Positions 1 to 13,088 are shown, numbered from the stretch's first letter. The stretch is DNA of 64,000 nt from Brachynemurus nebulosus (GCA_035578155.1 JAPWDM010000005.1:45564454-45628453), one strand, 5' to 3'. The notes: generated by a model from the sequence alone, not told the origin. Program-made: numbers and translations.

Positions 1-43
<43 letters not shown>
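1..43. repeat. (TA)n microsatellite at window edge
   Basis: Uninterrupted TA dinucleotides run from the first base of the window, so the true length is unknown. In this window most other long TA tracts sit inside a recurring dispersed repeat, but the sequence right of this one does not match that repeat. Confidence 0.97.
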
Positions 44-46
<3 letters not shown>

Positions 47-2086
47 TTTTCTTTTTTGAGTGAAATATATTTTCAAATCACCGCATCTACCGTGACACTA
101 TTTTGGAATTCGATTGCCGATGGGAAGTTTGCTATGAATCCTAGTTTGCAGCAAAATTTCAAAAATTCTGAGTTCTGATAAGAAAAAAGGAAAAGGAAAG
201 TCTTTGGATAGGAAACATGAAAAAAAAAAATAAAAATTCTCCGGACCTATAAAAAGTGTTTATTCCGTAAAAATAATTGGGACCTTTTGTAATACTCTTC
301 GCCTATAAGTTTCATCCATTTTCATACACAAGTTCCAGAGAAAATTCAATAAATCCAAAGTGCTTTGAGTTTTCAAAAAGTTAAAAATGGTGATAATTCC
401 AAAACCACTGACTAAAATGTGTCAAATTTTTGTTCCTCTTATTAGGTAATACATAGAATTACCTTGAGGCTGATTTAATTTCTCTAGTAGGTATAGCCCC
501 AGTAGGTTTGTAGATATTCACTGATTTAGACGCCGACATACATTAAGGTTCGGAAAATTTCCATCCGGTTTTTAGATTGCTTAGACTCCTAAATGTTTAA
601 ACCCGGTGAAAATCGCACATGGCTTAATTTGGCTTCACTATATATAATCTACATATGAACAGGAAAGTAAAAATAATCATCAGTAAGAATATATTGCAAA
701 TAAGCATTTTTACAGAAAGTTTTCAAACTATTAAAAGAGTGTTCAATGGATAAATGAAAATTTTTTATCGATGCAGTTGAAAATTGAAATACACAAGAAA
801 TTTTCAATTACGTTTATAGTTTGGTCTACAGTCACAAAGTAACAAGCGACCCTTTATGACAACTGACACGTATACTCTTCATTATATCAAATTTTAAACT
901 GTCTGTTAACAATTAATTGGATTATTTAATTAACTTAATTACAAAACGAAATATACATAAAAAATTTCGAACAGGTGAAGGAAATTTTTTGTTTCTTAAT
1001 TTTCAAAATATTAAACTAGATAATTAAAAGTGCTACTATTATTTAAGAGTCAAAATTATATCTAAAACTAATTCTTTTTATTATCTAATTAATTATAGGT
1101 AAGATTACTACTAGATTGAACTACCTAATGTCAGTTGCGGTACATCTCTGTTTCAAATTGATAATTTCGAAAAATTTAGGACAGTGAAATAATAATTTAA
1201 AATTTTATCAAAATTTGAATACTTTTTTATGGTCTGTAACTTAAATACGAAAGCACAAACATACCATCATAACAGCCAGAAATTTCGTAATATTGAATCG
1301 AAATTTACTGTTGGCTATTCTACTTAAGCGACCTGTTTTCATATTCTTTTATCATATTTTAGTGTCCCGTATCAAAACTAGCAAAACAGAACAATTACGG
1401 AATAACTTCGATGTCCGTCCGTGTGGCTGTCATTTTTCCCAAAGACCGCTTGACGTAGTTGAATTTTGGGTGGGTTATCAAATGAGAGCATGTAAAATAA
1501 ATTACGAATTCAAAAGTATATATATTTTTATCTTTGCTAATTTTTTATGAAAGTTGTCTTTGGAAAAAAAGCCATGGAATGTCGCATATTAAATGAAAGC
1601 TTGTTAACACTATGAGGCCCGAGCACTTTCATAGTAAACTTCCCTGGAAGCCGGTAATATTTAAGAAAAAAAAACTATACAAACAAATACATAAAATGAT
1701 TCAAACACTGAATAGATTCAACACAGTTCAACATGTATGTGTAAAACTGTAAACATACATAAATACTACATACATATACACTGACATTCAAATCAATTTT
1801 ATTTAAAAGCATAAATTATATTTTTTATGTATTTTTTGTTTATCTTGAAATTTTTATGCATAGAAACCAAAAGAGTAGTATGTGTTGGTAATGGTATGTT
1901 GTATTTTTGTAAGTAGGAACACATCCGTGTGATGAATGATGATGAACATCGCACACATAATGCGTAACCAACTAATCAATTAATCATTGATCGCAGTCGG
2001 CCTCTGGGGATGTTTTGTTTGGTTTCGGATGCCGAAGCCATGGGACTGAAAGTGTTAAAACACAAATTCAAAATTGTAGGTACTAT
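44..2086. other. no recognisable gene
   Basis: AT-rich sequence with stop codons in all frames apart from an 85-codon open stretch at 1293-1550 with no recognisable domain. The only structure I could tie to something else is a 24-bp motif at 1526-1549 that recurs at 5067-5090. Confidence 0.6.
1526..1549 (+). repeat. 24-bp direct repeat, left copy
   Basis: The 24 bases ending in GCTAATTTTTTATG are identical to 5067-5090, and similarity continues a few bases further right. The right copy begins immediately at the outer end of the large inverted repeat, so the pair brackets the 2087-5066 fold-back at a distance of about 3.5 kb. Confidence 0.85.
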
Positions 2087-3556
2087 GTGGGGTATTCATA
2101 AACGATTTAAGATAAATCTAAGATCAATTAGCGCTATTCATAGAGAGAAGTTAAGATAATTCTTAGATTGAACTTAGCAAAGTTAACAGTTAATTCACCA
2201 ATTGAAAGCAATCAGAGAAACGAAAAATATTTGAATAGTAGTAGCGCGAAATATTTAAATTAATAAAAATTCAATCCGTAAATAATTAAAATTTTTAATA
2301 TTTTTGCCGTAATTAATAAAATAATACAAAAGTATACATAGTTATGTATTTTAATTTAATTTATAATAAATAACAATATTAACGGAAAAATTTGTTTATT
2401 GGAAATTTAAATTTCTTTGTTGTAAATATTATTTTAAACTGTTTTAGAATATGTCAGTACGTAGTATAGTACCTAACTATAGTTTGTTTGTTTAAAATGC
2501 AGAACGTAAAGACGTGGTCGCTAATCAATTTAAAATTTCATAAAATAGGTGGTATCATGTGATTATTTTAATATTATTTTTTTTAAAATGTGAATTGTCT
2601 TTAAAACATGTAATGTGTGTAAACAGACATAATTGTATTATAATTGTTCTGTTTTTTATATCATCAGTTTTATGTAATCTGAGTGACTTATAAAGTTACA
2701 ATAAAATACAAATTATATACTAAAATATTTGTTGATTTATTAAAAATTTTTACAAAAGAAGTATAAAATAGATATAAACTTTGTCAATGATTTAGATTTT
2801 TATAATTTTAAACATAAACTGCGGTACTTAAAGGCCTAAAACATTAAATAATTCCAGTGTGCTTCCGATAATTTTTAACATTTCAGTATGAAAAACAACT
2901 AAAAAAAATGTAATAATAAATTAAGATTAACTAAAGTATGGTAAAACATTATGTTAAACTACCGTTTTGTTTATAATTTACATTAAAAAAAAATACGTCT
3001 CTTACACAAAAAATGTAAGTAGAAAGTCAAAATATTCTATCACAGAAGCACACAGAAGTACGTAATAATTCCTTAGTTTATCTGTTTTTGCACATATCTT
3101 TTAATTAGTTATCTATAAAATTGTAAGTTTTTCGTCAAATACATGCTGCAAATCGATATTTTCGTCATACATGAAAACTTTTTTGCACCTGAAAATATTT
3201 AGGGGTTGAATTACTTATAAAACTAAGTTAATTTGATTCAATTTTTCTTTTAATTTACTTATATTTAAAATATTTATTACGTCAATACTTAATATAGATA
3301 TTTAATTACGTATATTTTATATTTTTATTCGAAAAAGTTCTTTCAAATTTGATAAAATGTTCAAATGTCAAAAAATTCCATGTAAAAATATATTTAAGAT
3401 GGACTTAAGTCTGCCATTTGCTTATTTTAAATTTCAGTAAGAGATAAGATTGAACTTAGCGTTAAAACCGACCTAAAGTCGTCTATGAATAAGTTAAGTT
3501 TTATCTTAGCTAAGATTGATCTTAGATTTATCTTAAATCGTTTATGAATACCCCAC
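2087..3556. mobile_element. TIR DNA element, 1.47 kb, non-coding
   Basis: Both ends carry a perfect 39-bp terminal inverted repeat (2087-2125 and 3518-3556) beginning GTGGGGTATTCATAAACG. There is no long open frame inside, so it is non-autonomous. No clear target duplication is visible because the right end runs directly into an inverted copy of the element's interior. The GGGG-TATTCATAA terminus is compatible with a PIF/Harbinger-like element, but I cannot confirm the superfamily. Confidence 0.75.
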
Positions 3557-5066
3557 AATCTTAGCTAAGATAAAACTTAACTTATTCATAGACGACTTTA
3601 GGTCGGTTTTAACGCTAAGTTCAATCTTATCTCTTACTTAAATTTAAAATAAGCAAATGGCAGACTTAAGTCCATCTTAAATATATTTTTACATGGAATT
3701 TTTTGACATTTGAACATTTTATCAAATTTGAAAGAACTTTTTCGAATAAAAATATAAAATATACGTAATTAAATATCTATATTAAGTATTGACGTAATAA
3801 ATATTTTAAATGTAAGTAAATTAAAAGAAAAATTGAATCAATTTAACTTAGTTTTATAAGTAATTCAACCTCTAAATATTTTCAGGTGCAAAAAAGTTTT
3901 CATGTATGACGAAAATATCGATTTTCCAGCATGTATTTGACGAAAAACTTACAATTTTATAGATAACTAATTAAAAGATATGTGCAAAAACAGAAAAACT
4001 AAGGAATTATTACGTACTTCTGTGTGCTTCTGTGATAGAATATTTTGACTTTCTACTTACATTTTTTGTGTAACAGACGTATTTTTTTTAATGTAAATTA
4101 TAAACAAAACGGTAGTTTAACATAATATTTTACCATACTTTAGTTAATCTTAATTTATTATTACATTTTTTTTAGTTGTTTTTCATACTGAAATGTTAAA
4201 AATTATCGGAAGCACACTGGAATTATTTAATGTTTTAGGCCTTTAAGTACCGCAGTTTATGTTTAAAATTATAAAAATCTAAATCATTGACAAAGTTTAT
4301 ATCTATTTTATACTTCTTTTGTAAAAATTTTTAATAAATCAACAAATATTTTAGTATATAATTTATATTTTATTGTAACTTTATAAGTCACTCAGATTAC
4401 ATAAAACTGATGATATAAAAAACAGAACAATTATAATACAATTATGTCTGTTTACACACATTACATGTTTTAAAGACAATTATTCACATTTTAAAAAAAA
4501 ATAATATTAAAATAATCACATGATACCACCTATTTTATGAAATTTTAAATTTTATTAGGGACACGTCTTTACGTTCTGCATTTTAAACAAACAAACTATA
4601 GTTAGGTACTATACTACGTACTGACATATTCTAAAACAGTTTAAAATAATATTTACAACAAAGAAATTTAAATTTCCAATAAACAAATTTTTTCCGTTAA
4701 TATTGTTATTTATTATAAATTAAATTAAAATACATAACTATGTATACTTTTGTATTATTTTATTAATTACGGCGAAAATATTAAAAATTTTAATTATTTA
4801 CTGATAGAATTTTCATTAATTTAAATATTTCGCGCTACTACTATTCAAATATTTTTCGTTTCTCTGATTGCTTTCAATTGGTGAATTAACTGTAAAGCTT
4901 GTATACACCTCACAATGTATCATTATAACTAACTTCAAGCTTGTTTCTACTAGGACAATTTTAAAATCTGTCTATGAATTGTAATGTTAAGTTAAATCTT
5001 AGTGTTAACTTTGCTAAGTTCAATCTAAGAATTATCTTAACTTCTCTCTATGAATAGCGCTAATTG
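2125..5066. repeat. large fold-back inverted repeat
   Basis: Bases 2125-3517 and 3557-5066 are reverse complements of one another with few differences. They are separated by a 39-bp spacer that is itself the right TIR of the left element. The right arm is about 117 bp longer because of an extra segment near 4894-5010, bounded by two AAGCTTG motifs. The right arm lacks both 39-bp termini, so it is a trimmed inverted copy rather than a complete second insertion. As single strand this would fold into a stem of about 1.39 kb. Confidence 0.9.
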
Positions 5067-5090
5067 TTTTATCTTTGCTAATTTTTTATG
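5067..5090 (+). repeat. 24-bp direct repeat, right copy
   Basis: Identical to 1526-1549 and placed exactly where the inverted repeat ends. Confidence 0.85.
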
Positions 5091-5726
5091 GAAGTTTTTT
5101 GGATCTCTCTCCGAAAGTTTTACTCAGAAAAATTTGATACAAATCAAGAACATAGGTTATGAGATGTAGGTACATTGCACGAAAATATTCATGACTACAT
5201 TTTCTTACATAATTTATTTGGTGCCTAAAAAGAAAGCTTGATAAAAAATTTTGCTTTAATTAAGATGTTGTTGTTCAATAGTTTATTAATGTTATGTTAA
5301 ACGAGTCATTTGATAAATTTTTTAGAAAATAAGAAATTAAAGAAGATGGAATAATTGATAAATATAATTATGTTCGAAAATAATATAATATAATTACAAC
5401 TACTGTACCCAACCAAATAGGTCTATATATACGTATTACATATTTTTAAAGAATTTTTTAACGTACCTACCTATTCAGATAGATATGGTTTAACACCTGA
5501 ACCACTTTGAACTGTCTAGGAAAATGACATATAGTTATAATTAGTGCGAAAAGTCCTATCTCAAAAATTTCTCTACTAGCTAGCAAAATAACTCATGTCA
5601 TCAGCAGTTTTCTGAAGAGAAAAAATTATATTATTAGAAAGTTATAATTATATTTATGCAACTAATTTTTGTACATTCCTCGTATTCTTCTACATCAGAT
5701 CCTTGCGTTTAAAATTAAATTATTAC
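5091..5726. other. no recognisable feature
   Basis: AT-rich spacer between the fold-back and a hAT MITE. I see no open frame, RNA gene or repeat shared with the rest of the window. Confidence 0.6.
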
Positions 5727-6429
5727 CAGGGCTGGGAACTATTTAAAATGATTTCATTTTTAATACGTATTTAAAATACAAAATGGCATTTTGCATTTTC
5801 TATTTTAAATTAGTTCGGTCAAACCATTTTCCATTTTGTATTTAAAATGGAAATTTTAATCCATTTTACATTTAAAATGAAAATGCAAGTATACTCAAAT
5901 TTATGTGTATACTATAGAACTTGAACGATTTGTAATCTAACAAATTGTAAGTTGAATGTAAGTTGATTTAATTGCCTCAAATTTTTTATAACTTGAGTTG
6001 CAATGTCACTTGAGTTAAATTTGTTACTAGAGTTGCAGTTCTCTTAAGTCAAACTTTTCGAGTAGATGATTTTCATAATTTTATTTAGAAGTTGCAGCCG
6101 TAGCGTCGTCAAGGTTTGAATATGTCAAGGCCGAATTAAATTTGACAATATTTTTAAGTAACAATATTTGAAGAGTTAAGTTTCGTTTTTTTATATGATG
6201 TAAACTTTACAAAATTTTCTCAAAAGACTGCGCCTTTATATATTATATTTAATTTCAGTACGTTTGATATTTTCTTAACTTTTTTTTTTAAATTAATATA
6301 AATAATGATAAAAAATTTATAGAATAAATTTAAAATAAAAAGCATTTTGCATTTTATAATCCATTTTTTAAATAACTATTTTCTATTTTCTATTTTAAAT
6401 GGTTTCTATGAACCATTTTCCCAGCCCTG
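5727..6429. mobile_element. hAT-type MITE with perfect 8-bp TSD
   Basis: Termini are CAGGGCTGGGAA on the left and its complement on the right. They are flanked by the identical octamer ATTATTAC at 5719-5726 and 6430-6437. An 8-bp duplication with a CAG...CTG end is the hAT signature. The element is 703 bp and has no transposase. Both subterminal regions are built from repeats of an AAATGG/CCATTTT-like word, plausible transposase-binding sites. Confidence 0.9.
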
Positions 6430-6437
6430 ATTATTAC

Positions 6438-6479
6438 AGTACGTAACACTGATTGCGCAAGGACGACTTGCACTTGATC
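6438..6479 (+). repeat. small dispersed repeat (GTACG...TTGCACTTGA)
   Basis: Matches about eight other places in this window (clearest at 38144-38187 and 48239-48278). Core: GTACGgAACACT, then TTGCGCAAG, then ACTTGCACTTGA. It directly follows the target duplication of the neighbouring hAT MITE. I recall similar words as abundant in insect genomes but cannot assign a class. Confidence 0.6.
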
Positions 6480-8030
6480 TTTTTTTTATATTTACGTAAT
6501 CACAACAATACCAATGTCGTATAAATGCAAATATTTTGAAATAAAAAAATTGCATACTTTGTATATCGGGATCTAGTCAACTTGGAACATATCTAAATTG
6601 CTTTGTTTTGTTTTATCCTGTGATTCTTGTGTCGTTGTGTGACCTGGATGACGTTATACCTACTATTGTGACTTCTGATTCTGGTTGTGCTTGTGTTATA
6701 AAATTTCTATCTACAAGTCACAACGTAATGTTTTATAGTTGGAGCCAACTGAATTGAAATACGTAAAAAAATCCGTATGTTTAAAAAGTTATACCTCACA
6801 AGCGTGCTGAAAATTGAGATTTTCTTTAAAAATTTTTTTCTTTACTTAATAAAGCAATCAATGTTTTTCACGATTTATTACATGTGTTTTAAAGTTTACA
6901 AGAATAATTTTAATTCTTTTAGAATATTATTTTTAGACGGTTTGTGCATCATTTAAGCCAATAGAAATTTTAATTATAGCCAAATTTATTTTGTGAGTAC
7001 GTTTTCAATCAAAATTCGTTTAAATGTAAAATTATAAAGTATTATCAAATTTTTATTTTTCAAATTCTTTTATTCTACTTTTTCTAAAGCAATATGTCCT
7101 TCATTTTTTGGATGAATATCTTCTTGCCTTCCATCTTATTTCGTTTATATTTTGCACTTAATTTCCTCTGTATGAGTTAAATGGCTTTGTTCAATTGATT
7201 TTTGAAAATAATGCTAACCATATTGCAACATGTGCGGATGATTAACTTTTAAAAATTATCACAGTTTTATCACTTTTTCAAGAAATTTTATAACAATTTA
7301 TCTTGACGTAATCCTTTAGAAGGTTTTTATCAATTATCAATATATCTTTAATTAATTTTCTTATTCAAATTCAAACATTGGCAGATGTCTGTATCATTGT
7401 AAAACTATATCGCCGGGAACTCTTGTATCAGTCTCCGTCTTTGTAATTATTAAAGTACCAATCTGAATAGTCACTACTGTAAAAATTGAATAAGCAAATA
7501 AAAAAGATTGTTTTGTTCCCATAGTTGCAGTTAAACCTGCAAACACAACAAAATAAACAAAAAACAACAAATAAACAAATGAACGGTTTGTTTGTTACCA
7601 AGAAAGAAACAAAAGAAGAAAACAAGAAAGAGGCATTTGGTGCTGACTGCACTTCTTGTACAAGTCGTAGACCACGAGTTTGATTCCATACTTCGCTTTG
7701 ATAATAATATTTTTGCATGTGTCTCTATATAAACACGATTGTTATAGCTATGGTTTTTTCGAACCAATCAGCATTGAGAAAATGATTCGCGTGACATTTT
7801 TAAATTGTACATTGTTGTGGGTGTGGCCTGGTAGCGGGCGTGCGAGGGGACCAGCGGGGTTTGTTTCATTGTTTTACAGTGTAACAACAGAAACATATTT
7901 ATTATGATTGCATATTTTACATGCAAGAAGTACAAGAAGTATATAAGTTTGTATAATTATACGTGTACCAACGTGTATTTCTTAAACTCTTATTTATTGT
8001 TTTGCAAAACCAAACACTTTTTCAAAAAAT
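6480..8030. other. unassigned spacer with one GC-richer patch
   Basis: Overlapping open stretches of 75-96 codons at 7428-7907 on both strands show no family resemblance and have low complexity (runs of F, K and V), so I do not call them genes. Around 7760-7865 the base composition is clearly GC-richer than its surroundings and a CCAAT word occurs at about 7763. This could be a remnant of promoter-like unique DNA, but no transcript can be inferred. Confidence 0.4.
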
Positions 8031-8072
8031 TCGCCAAGTACGTGTTGAACGCGCATTAAATCAGGATTCCGC
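8031..8072 (-). repeat. small dispersed repeat, related copy
   Basis: Reads CCAAGTACGTGTTGAACGCG followed by ATTAAATCAGG. It resembles 33697-33733 and 42132-42170, a sister form of the GTACGGAACAC repeat in which the paired GTGT/ACGC core is kept. Confidence 0.5.
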
Positions 8073-9053
8073 AGTAGTGAGTTTTTCACAGTTGTCTGAG
8101 ACCAGAAAAATAGATACATAAGTATATTCGATAATATTACTTGCACATGTATTAGGGGAAAGTAGTCGAATACCGACCACTTAAGAAGAATGTTCTAGTA
8201 CGAGTATAGGCTGGTTTTCAAATATTTTTATTGAAAAAGTACAAAAATAAATAACTTGACATCTTAGGTAACAAACGCATTTAACAGAATTTAAATACCT
8301 GAGTTGTCATTTTATTAATCAAGAAAGAAGAACAGCTTGTCAAAGTTGCACTACCTTATACTGTACGGGTAATACCGACCACTAGTACGGGTAAAACCGA
8401 TCATACTAAATAAAGTTTTCTGTTGGTTTAATTCTGCCAGAAACATATTCTCTGTTCTTATTAATTACGGTGTATACCGTGTATTAAAGTGCATTTAATA
8501 CACTGAAAACAAATATTATCATTATTTTTGCCAACTGATTTTCTGAAAACTGAAAACTGATTTTCTGTTTAACAACTTTATTTGAGTTTTTATTATTATG
8601 CTTCTGTTTCCTTTAAAAATGAATATAACGAATGTCTTTGAATAAATATAACAAATTCCTTTTCCTTTGTTAAATGGAATTCGAAAGCTTGTTTTCTGTG
8701 CTTATTTCTAAGCTATTCGTCGTACAGTATATAGAGTTAGCTCATGAAATATTTTGGACATAGCAAGTAGATGTTCTGTTACTTCCTTTTCCTCTTGGTT
8801 ATTGAACACTGGCTTTCAATCTAGTTTTAATTCTACACCTTGAACTTTATTTTTTAGCTTGCCCTGTAAAGTACCACAATTATAATATATTAAACAATGT
8901 AAGTAAGCTTACAGGATTTTTTTTTTTTTGTAAATGAATCTGTAACAAAATAACCTTAAAATGTAAGAAAATTGTTTCATTTTTAAACGTTTAATAAAAC
9001 TATGTTCGTCAATAACTGAAAAAATTTACTCTCATAACTATTCTCATCTATTT

Positions 9054-9055
<2 letters not shown>
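8073..9055. other. no gene; two GGTATACCG-like words
   Basis: AT-rich. Words of the form AATACCGACCACT recur at 8171 and 8370 but I could not define an element from them. A T-run lies at 8920-8930. Confidence 0.5.

Positions 9056-9141
<86 letters not shown>
9056..9141. repeat. (TA)n microsatellite
   Basis: About 86 bp of uninterrupted TA. Unlike most TA tracts in this window it is not flanked by the recurrent CACTAAAATTTA / GTGTCCGCACG arms, so it appears independent. Confidence 0.97.
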
Positions 9142-9144
<3 letters not shown>

Positions 9145-11912
9145 GTACATATATATTCATCTAATTTATTTACTTATAACATTCTTTTGCTCTACAGAAA
9201 TATTATGTCACTTCTTCGTTGTTGTAAACAGGTTAACATTTTTATTCTGTTAAATCGAAATTTGTATTAATATTTCCATTTAACACAAACACGAAATGTC
9301 ACATTAACGCAGGGTTGTGTTACTTATTTAACAAAAAAATTTTAACCACTAGTTTTTTTTACGCAGAACACAATTTTTTTTACTGTGTGTATTACCTATT
9401 AATTGAGATAGGTATACCGTATACATTTGTATTTCTGTCTGTAGTTTGTACAAGTAAAGTTTCATATTTTTAGGCCGAAAAATGTGGAAAATATGAAACT
9501 ATAACATAGACACAGTAATGGTCAAATTTTTACGATTCCGAAATCTTTTCTTCGGAGTCCTAAAAAAACATTGTGTTCTTTGTTATTCGCGCAAAATGTT
9601 AATTTGAATAATTTATGTACTTATTATTTATTGTAGTAAATTTTTCAAACATAAATTTTATTAACTGCATTGATTTATGACATTGCTGTAAGTCGTGACA
9701 GTTTAAATTTTTTAAATATTAATTTTACTTTACGTTATTTCGGAAAGATCATGTTTTTGAGATTTATTGTTGGAAAACCGTTTGAAAATGATATCTCAAT
9801 TTAAACATAGGAAAACGTTTAATATATATACTAACCTGTACATGTGATAAATGTGGGAAATTTTTGGATTTCCGCCCAAAATAATATTATGTTCCGTGTA
9901 TGTAACATTTTCCGATCCTAAAGAGTGACCGTAAGGTCGGACGAATTAAATGAATTTACAAGACCAAAATTTGAATCATTTCAATAACGTACAAATCAGA
10001 GAAACAGAATTTTCATTGTGATGACGTCGTCAAGGGCTTTAAGGATTTCAACTCTTGAAATTGGCAAAAATGTAAAACTAAAGATACGTCCAAATAGCTG
10101 CACCACTCACAAAGAGATGCATCCAGAGTGAAATTCGTAATTTTGATGGAACTTTTCTTGTGTGTAGAGAAGACAAAAATAAGGGACCCGAATTTTTTTA
10201 TCGGCCATCTTTCACTTTTAGGAGATGAAACCAACCCCTAAAGTTCAAATGGTATTTATTAAGATATCTCGAAAACTATAGGAGATAGAGGAAAGCTTTG
10301 GATGCCCAGAAGTAGGTCGGATGCCCAGAAGTAGGTTTTTTGGCCATTTTTCGCCATTTTCCGCCATTTTTATTGCTTCTTTTGCAAAATTTGGCTAGAA
10401 TTCAAAAATTGTTTTAATTTTTTTGACACCATCGAAAAGGGCGAAAAAGATTGCATAAGATAAGTTTTAAAAGATTGTACTAAGTGAACTAGCTTTTAAG
10501 AAAAATTAAGAAATTTGCTAGAATTTTTTTACAATAAATGTTTCATCGTTTTAGCAATTCTTTCCTAAATAAAACAAGTGCTAGTTAGTTATTCTATATG
10601 TATGTATGCATGTATAATAACAATAGCTCTGTCTCATCTTTTTAAATTAAAATTAGTCAGATTTTTTAAGAGTACGTTATGGAAAGAAAATTTTTGTATG
10701 ATGTCCTCCTTTAGAGAGAAAATATAATTTATATATATTTGCATACCTAGAAAAAAATCGAAAACTATAGTTATGTAATGTAATAATATATTGTTAAATG
10801 GATATATGCTATACTATATGAGATTCGTTAGCGTCCTGAGGACCCAAAAGCGCCAAAAATTAATTACTGAATTGATTTTGAATATTGTTTCACTGTTACA
10901 AAACTAAACTATTTTAAATGGATACAGGTCTTAGATGAGATCCGCCAGTGCTCAATATTTGGAAATTCGCTATGTTGTGCAGGTGTTGCAACAGGGGTAT
11001 TTTAGCTATTTTTGCCAAAGTTCTCTAGTATGTAACTTATACATAAACTTTATAAATTCGCCTGATATTATTGGTATCGCATCGTTTGATCATAAATGCG
11101 GCTCCTACATAAACTTCTTCATTATGTATCTGTTGCATAAATAATTATTTTCACAAAATCAAAAATTCACATTCAAATTATTTACTGAAATTATCAAAAT
11201 CAATTCGAACTAAATCATTTAAACATAATATTAAATCTAACATCTTCTTTACAAGAAGTCATATCAATCAACCAATTAATAAGAGAAATCGGTTAATTAG
11301 ACAAAGATAAATGATTCGTATAAAATTGTAATATTTTAAAATTATAATAAATATTAATAAATTCATTTTTTTATGAATATATTTTTAAAAAACTACTACA
11401 AATTATTATTATCTTTATATCAAGAGTAGTAAATACATGAACGATGTAAGCATTACGACAATTAACAGATCAGCAGATACGAAACATAAAATTATTTGAA
11501 ATAATATGTAATGAAGTAATAAGAAAATATGTTTATAATAATAACAGTACACCTGTGGATAAATTAAAATGTAACATCACAAAAATAATAATTGATAACT
11601 ACCACCATACTTATCTAATAAAGTGGACATTAACAATTTTCTACAAAACCTACAGAATCTTAATCAAAAAGTGTTCAAATATCAAAAAGATGTACATTGA
11701 AATATTACTGAAACTGTATCGAACATTATTAAAAAGTCCCTCAATTCACCTTTATTAATTTTTCAAACTACTTACAGAAATCATATCCTATACAATTTCC
11801 TAATAATAATAATTAGAATTATATACATACATAGAGATACATATAATAATTTCATATATTAAATGAGAAATTGTTTTTTTCTCCCGTAAAAGCATAGAAA
11901 AAGATTACTTTT
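9142..11912. other. no gene; scattered repeat fragments
   Basis: No recognisable protein. A 19-20 bp unit (GGATGCCCAGAAGTAGGT) is tandemly duplicated at 10299-10337, preceded by a 'ctcgaaaactataggagat' phrase of the type seen in other repeats here. At 10959-11003 lies a diverged copy of the 3' end of the (TA)n-centred repeat (AAATTCGCTATGTT...CAGGGGTATT). The remainder is AT-rich with short open stretches only. Confidence 0.5.
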
Positions 11913-12262
11913 AGCGAACGTTCGAATGAAAAATTCCGTTATTACAGCCACTATCATGGTGAGGCTTAAGCCCGGGACTATATAACAGAAATTTATTTTG
12001 AGGAATTTTTACGAAAATTGGTAAAAACGGAGTTCCAAGCCCTTGGATGAGTTCTTCAGTCAGACACGTCCGCTTTACAAATTATCTACAATTTAAAAAT
12101 TTTGTTAAAAAAAAAAAAAAAAAAAAAAAACATCTGTTTAGGAAAAAATTACATAATATACCTTTTTAAATCATTATCCAATGTATGCGGGTTTTTGAGG
12201 AGAAATAATTTTTGTAAATGAAATTCGCTATGTTATGCAGGATGCTGTGGCAGGCGGTTCTG
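11913..12262 (+). mobile_element. (TA)n-centred dispersed repeat, copy without TA tract
   Basis: Starts with AGCGAACGTTCGAATG after a TTTT run, continues through the ATTACAGCCACT and CCCGGGACTA blocks, then the GATGAGTTCTTCAGTCAGAC block. It ends at AAATTCGCTATGTTATGCAG-GATGCTG. The central TA tract and its immediate flanks are missing, and a (A)n run occupies 12108-12130. It is one of at least six complete or partial copies here. Confidence 0.7.
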
Positions 12263-13085
12263 CCACAGGTTTGTATATTACATTGTTTGTAAATTATGAC
12301 ATTCGTATAATAGTCAATTTTTATGTGTTATTTTGGGGTAGGTACCGAAGAAAATTTGGAAACTGTCATAGCTTCATGAGATATTGCATGTACATGCTAC
12401 AGGTGGCAGATTTCAATTAAGGAGAGGTTTACTTGCAGAAATTGGTAGCTAATTATGTGTAGCATATTATGTTCCCAAAGTGATTTTGCTGAAAGTAATT
12501 TAAGGGAAGGTTTACTTGAGATTTGATCAAAAAATCGATTTTTTGCCGAAATTGATAGCAAATTATGTGTAGAATATGTTCCCAAAGTGATTTTGCAGAA
12601 AACAATTTAAAAAAAAAAAAGATTTTTGCTCATTAACCGAATCCAGCTCTCAACTCAAAAAACGTAGTTCACGCAATAATGAGTATTAAATATAAAATTT
12701 TGAAAATACGTTTCTATATATACCTATATATTATATTTTATAATATCTTGGAACCACATTTTTGGAACTAGTTGACATGATAACTCAAAAACTATTCGAT
12801 GGATCCTTTCCTTTAATTTTTTTTTAGTTTAAAGATAATTCAATTATTCGGCACCTATACCTAAGTCCGATACACTTTCAATATTTTTTATTTTTCTTTT
12901 ATTTTACTTTAAAGAGCGAAAAGTAAGACAAAAATCGTAATTAAAAGTTCACACATCCGCCATTTTAGCGAATTTCCAGAATGGAATTCAGCTATTACAG
13001 CCACTGTCATGACGCGACCTGAACTCGGGACCATGGCAGAAATTTGTTTTGAGGTCCCTAGGAACCGAAAATAATATTCACTAAA

Positions 13086-13088
<3 letters not shown>

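Noticed and set aside
7428..7907. Overlapping open stretches on both strands with a GC-rich patch
   Set aside because: Low complexity, no domain, mutually overlapping. No splice or promoter evidence beyond one CCAAT word.
8155..8400. Repeated AATACCGACCACT words suggesting an element
   Set aside because: No inverted terminal pair or duplication could be fixed.
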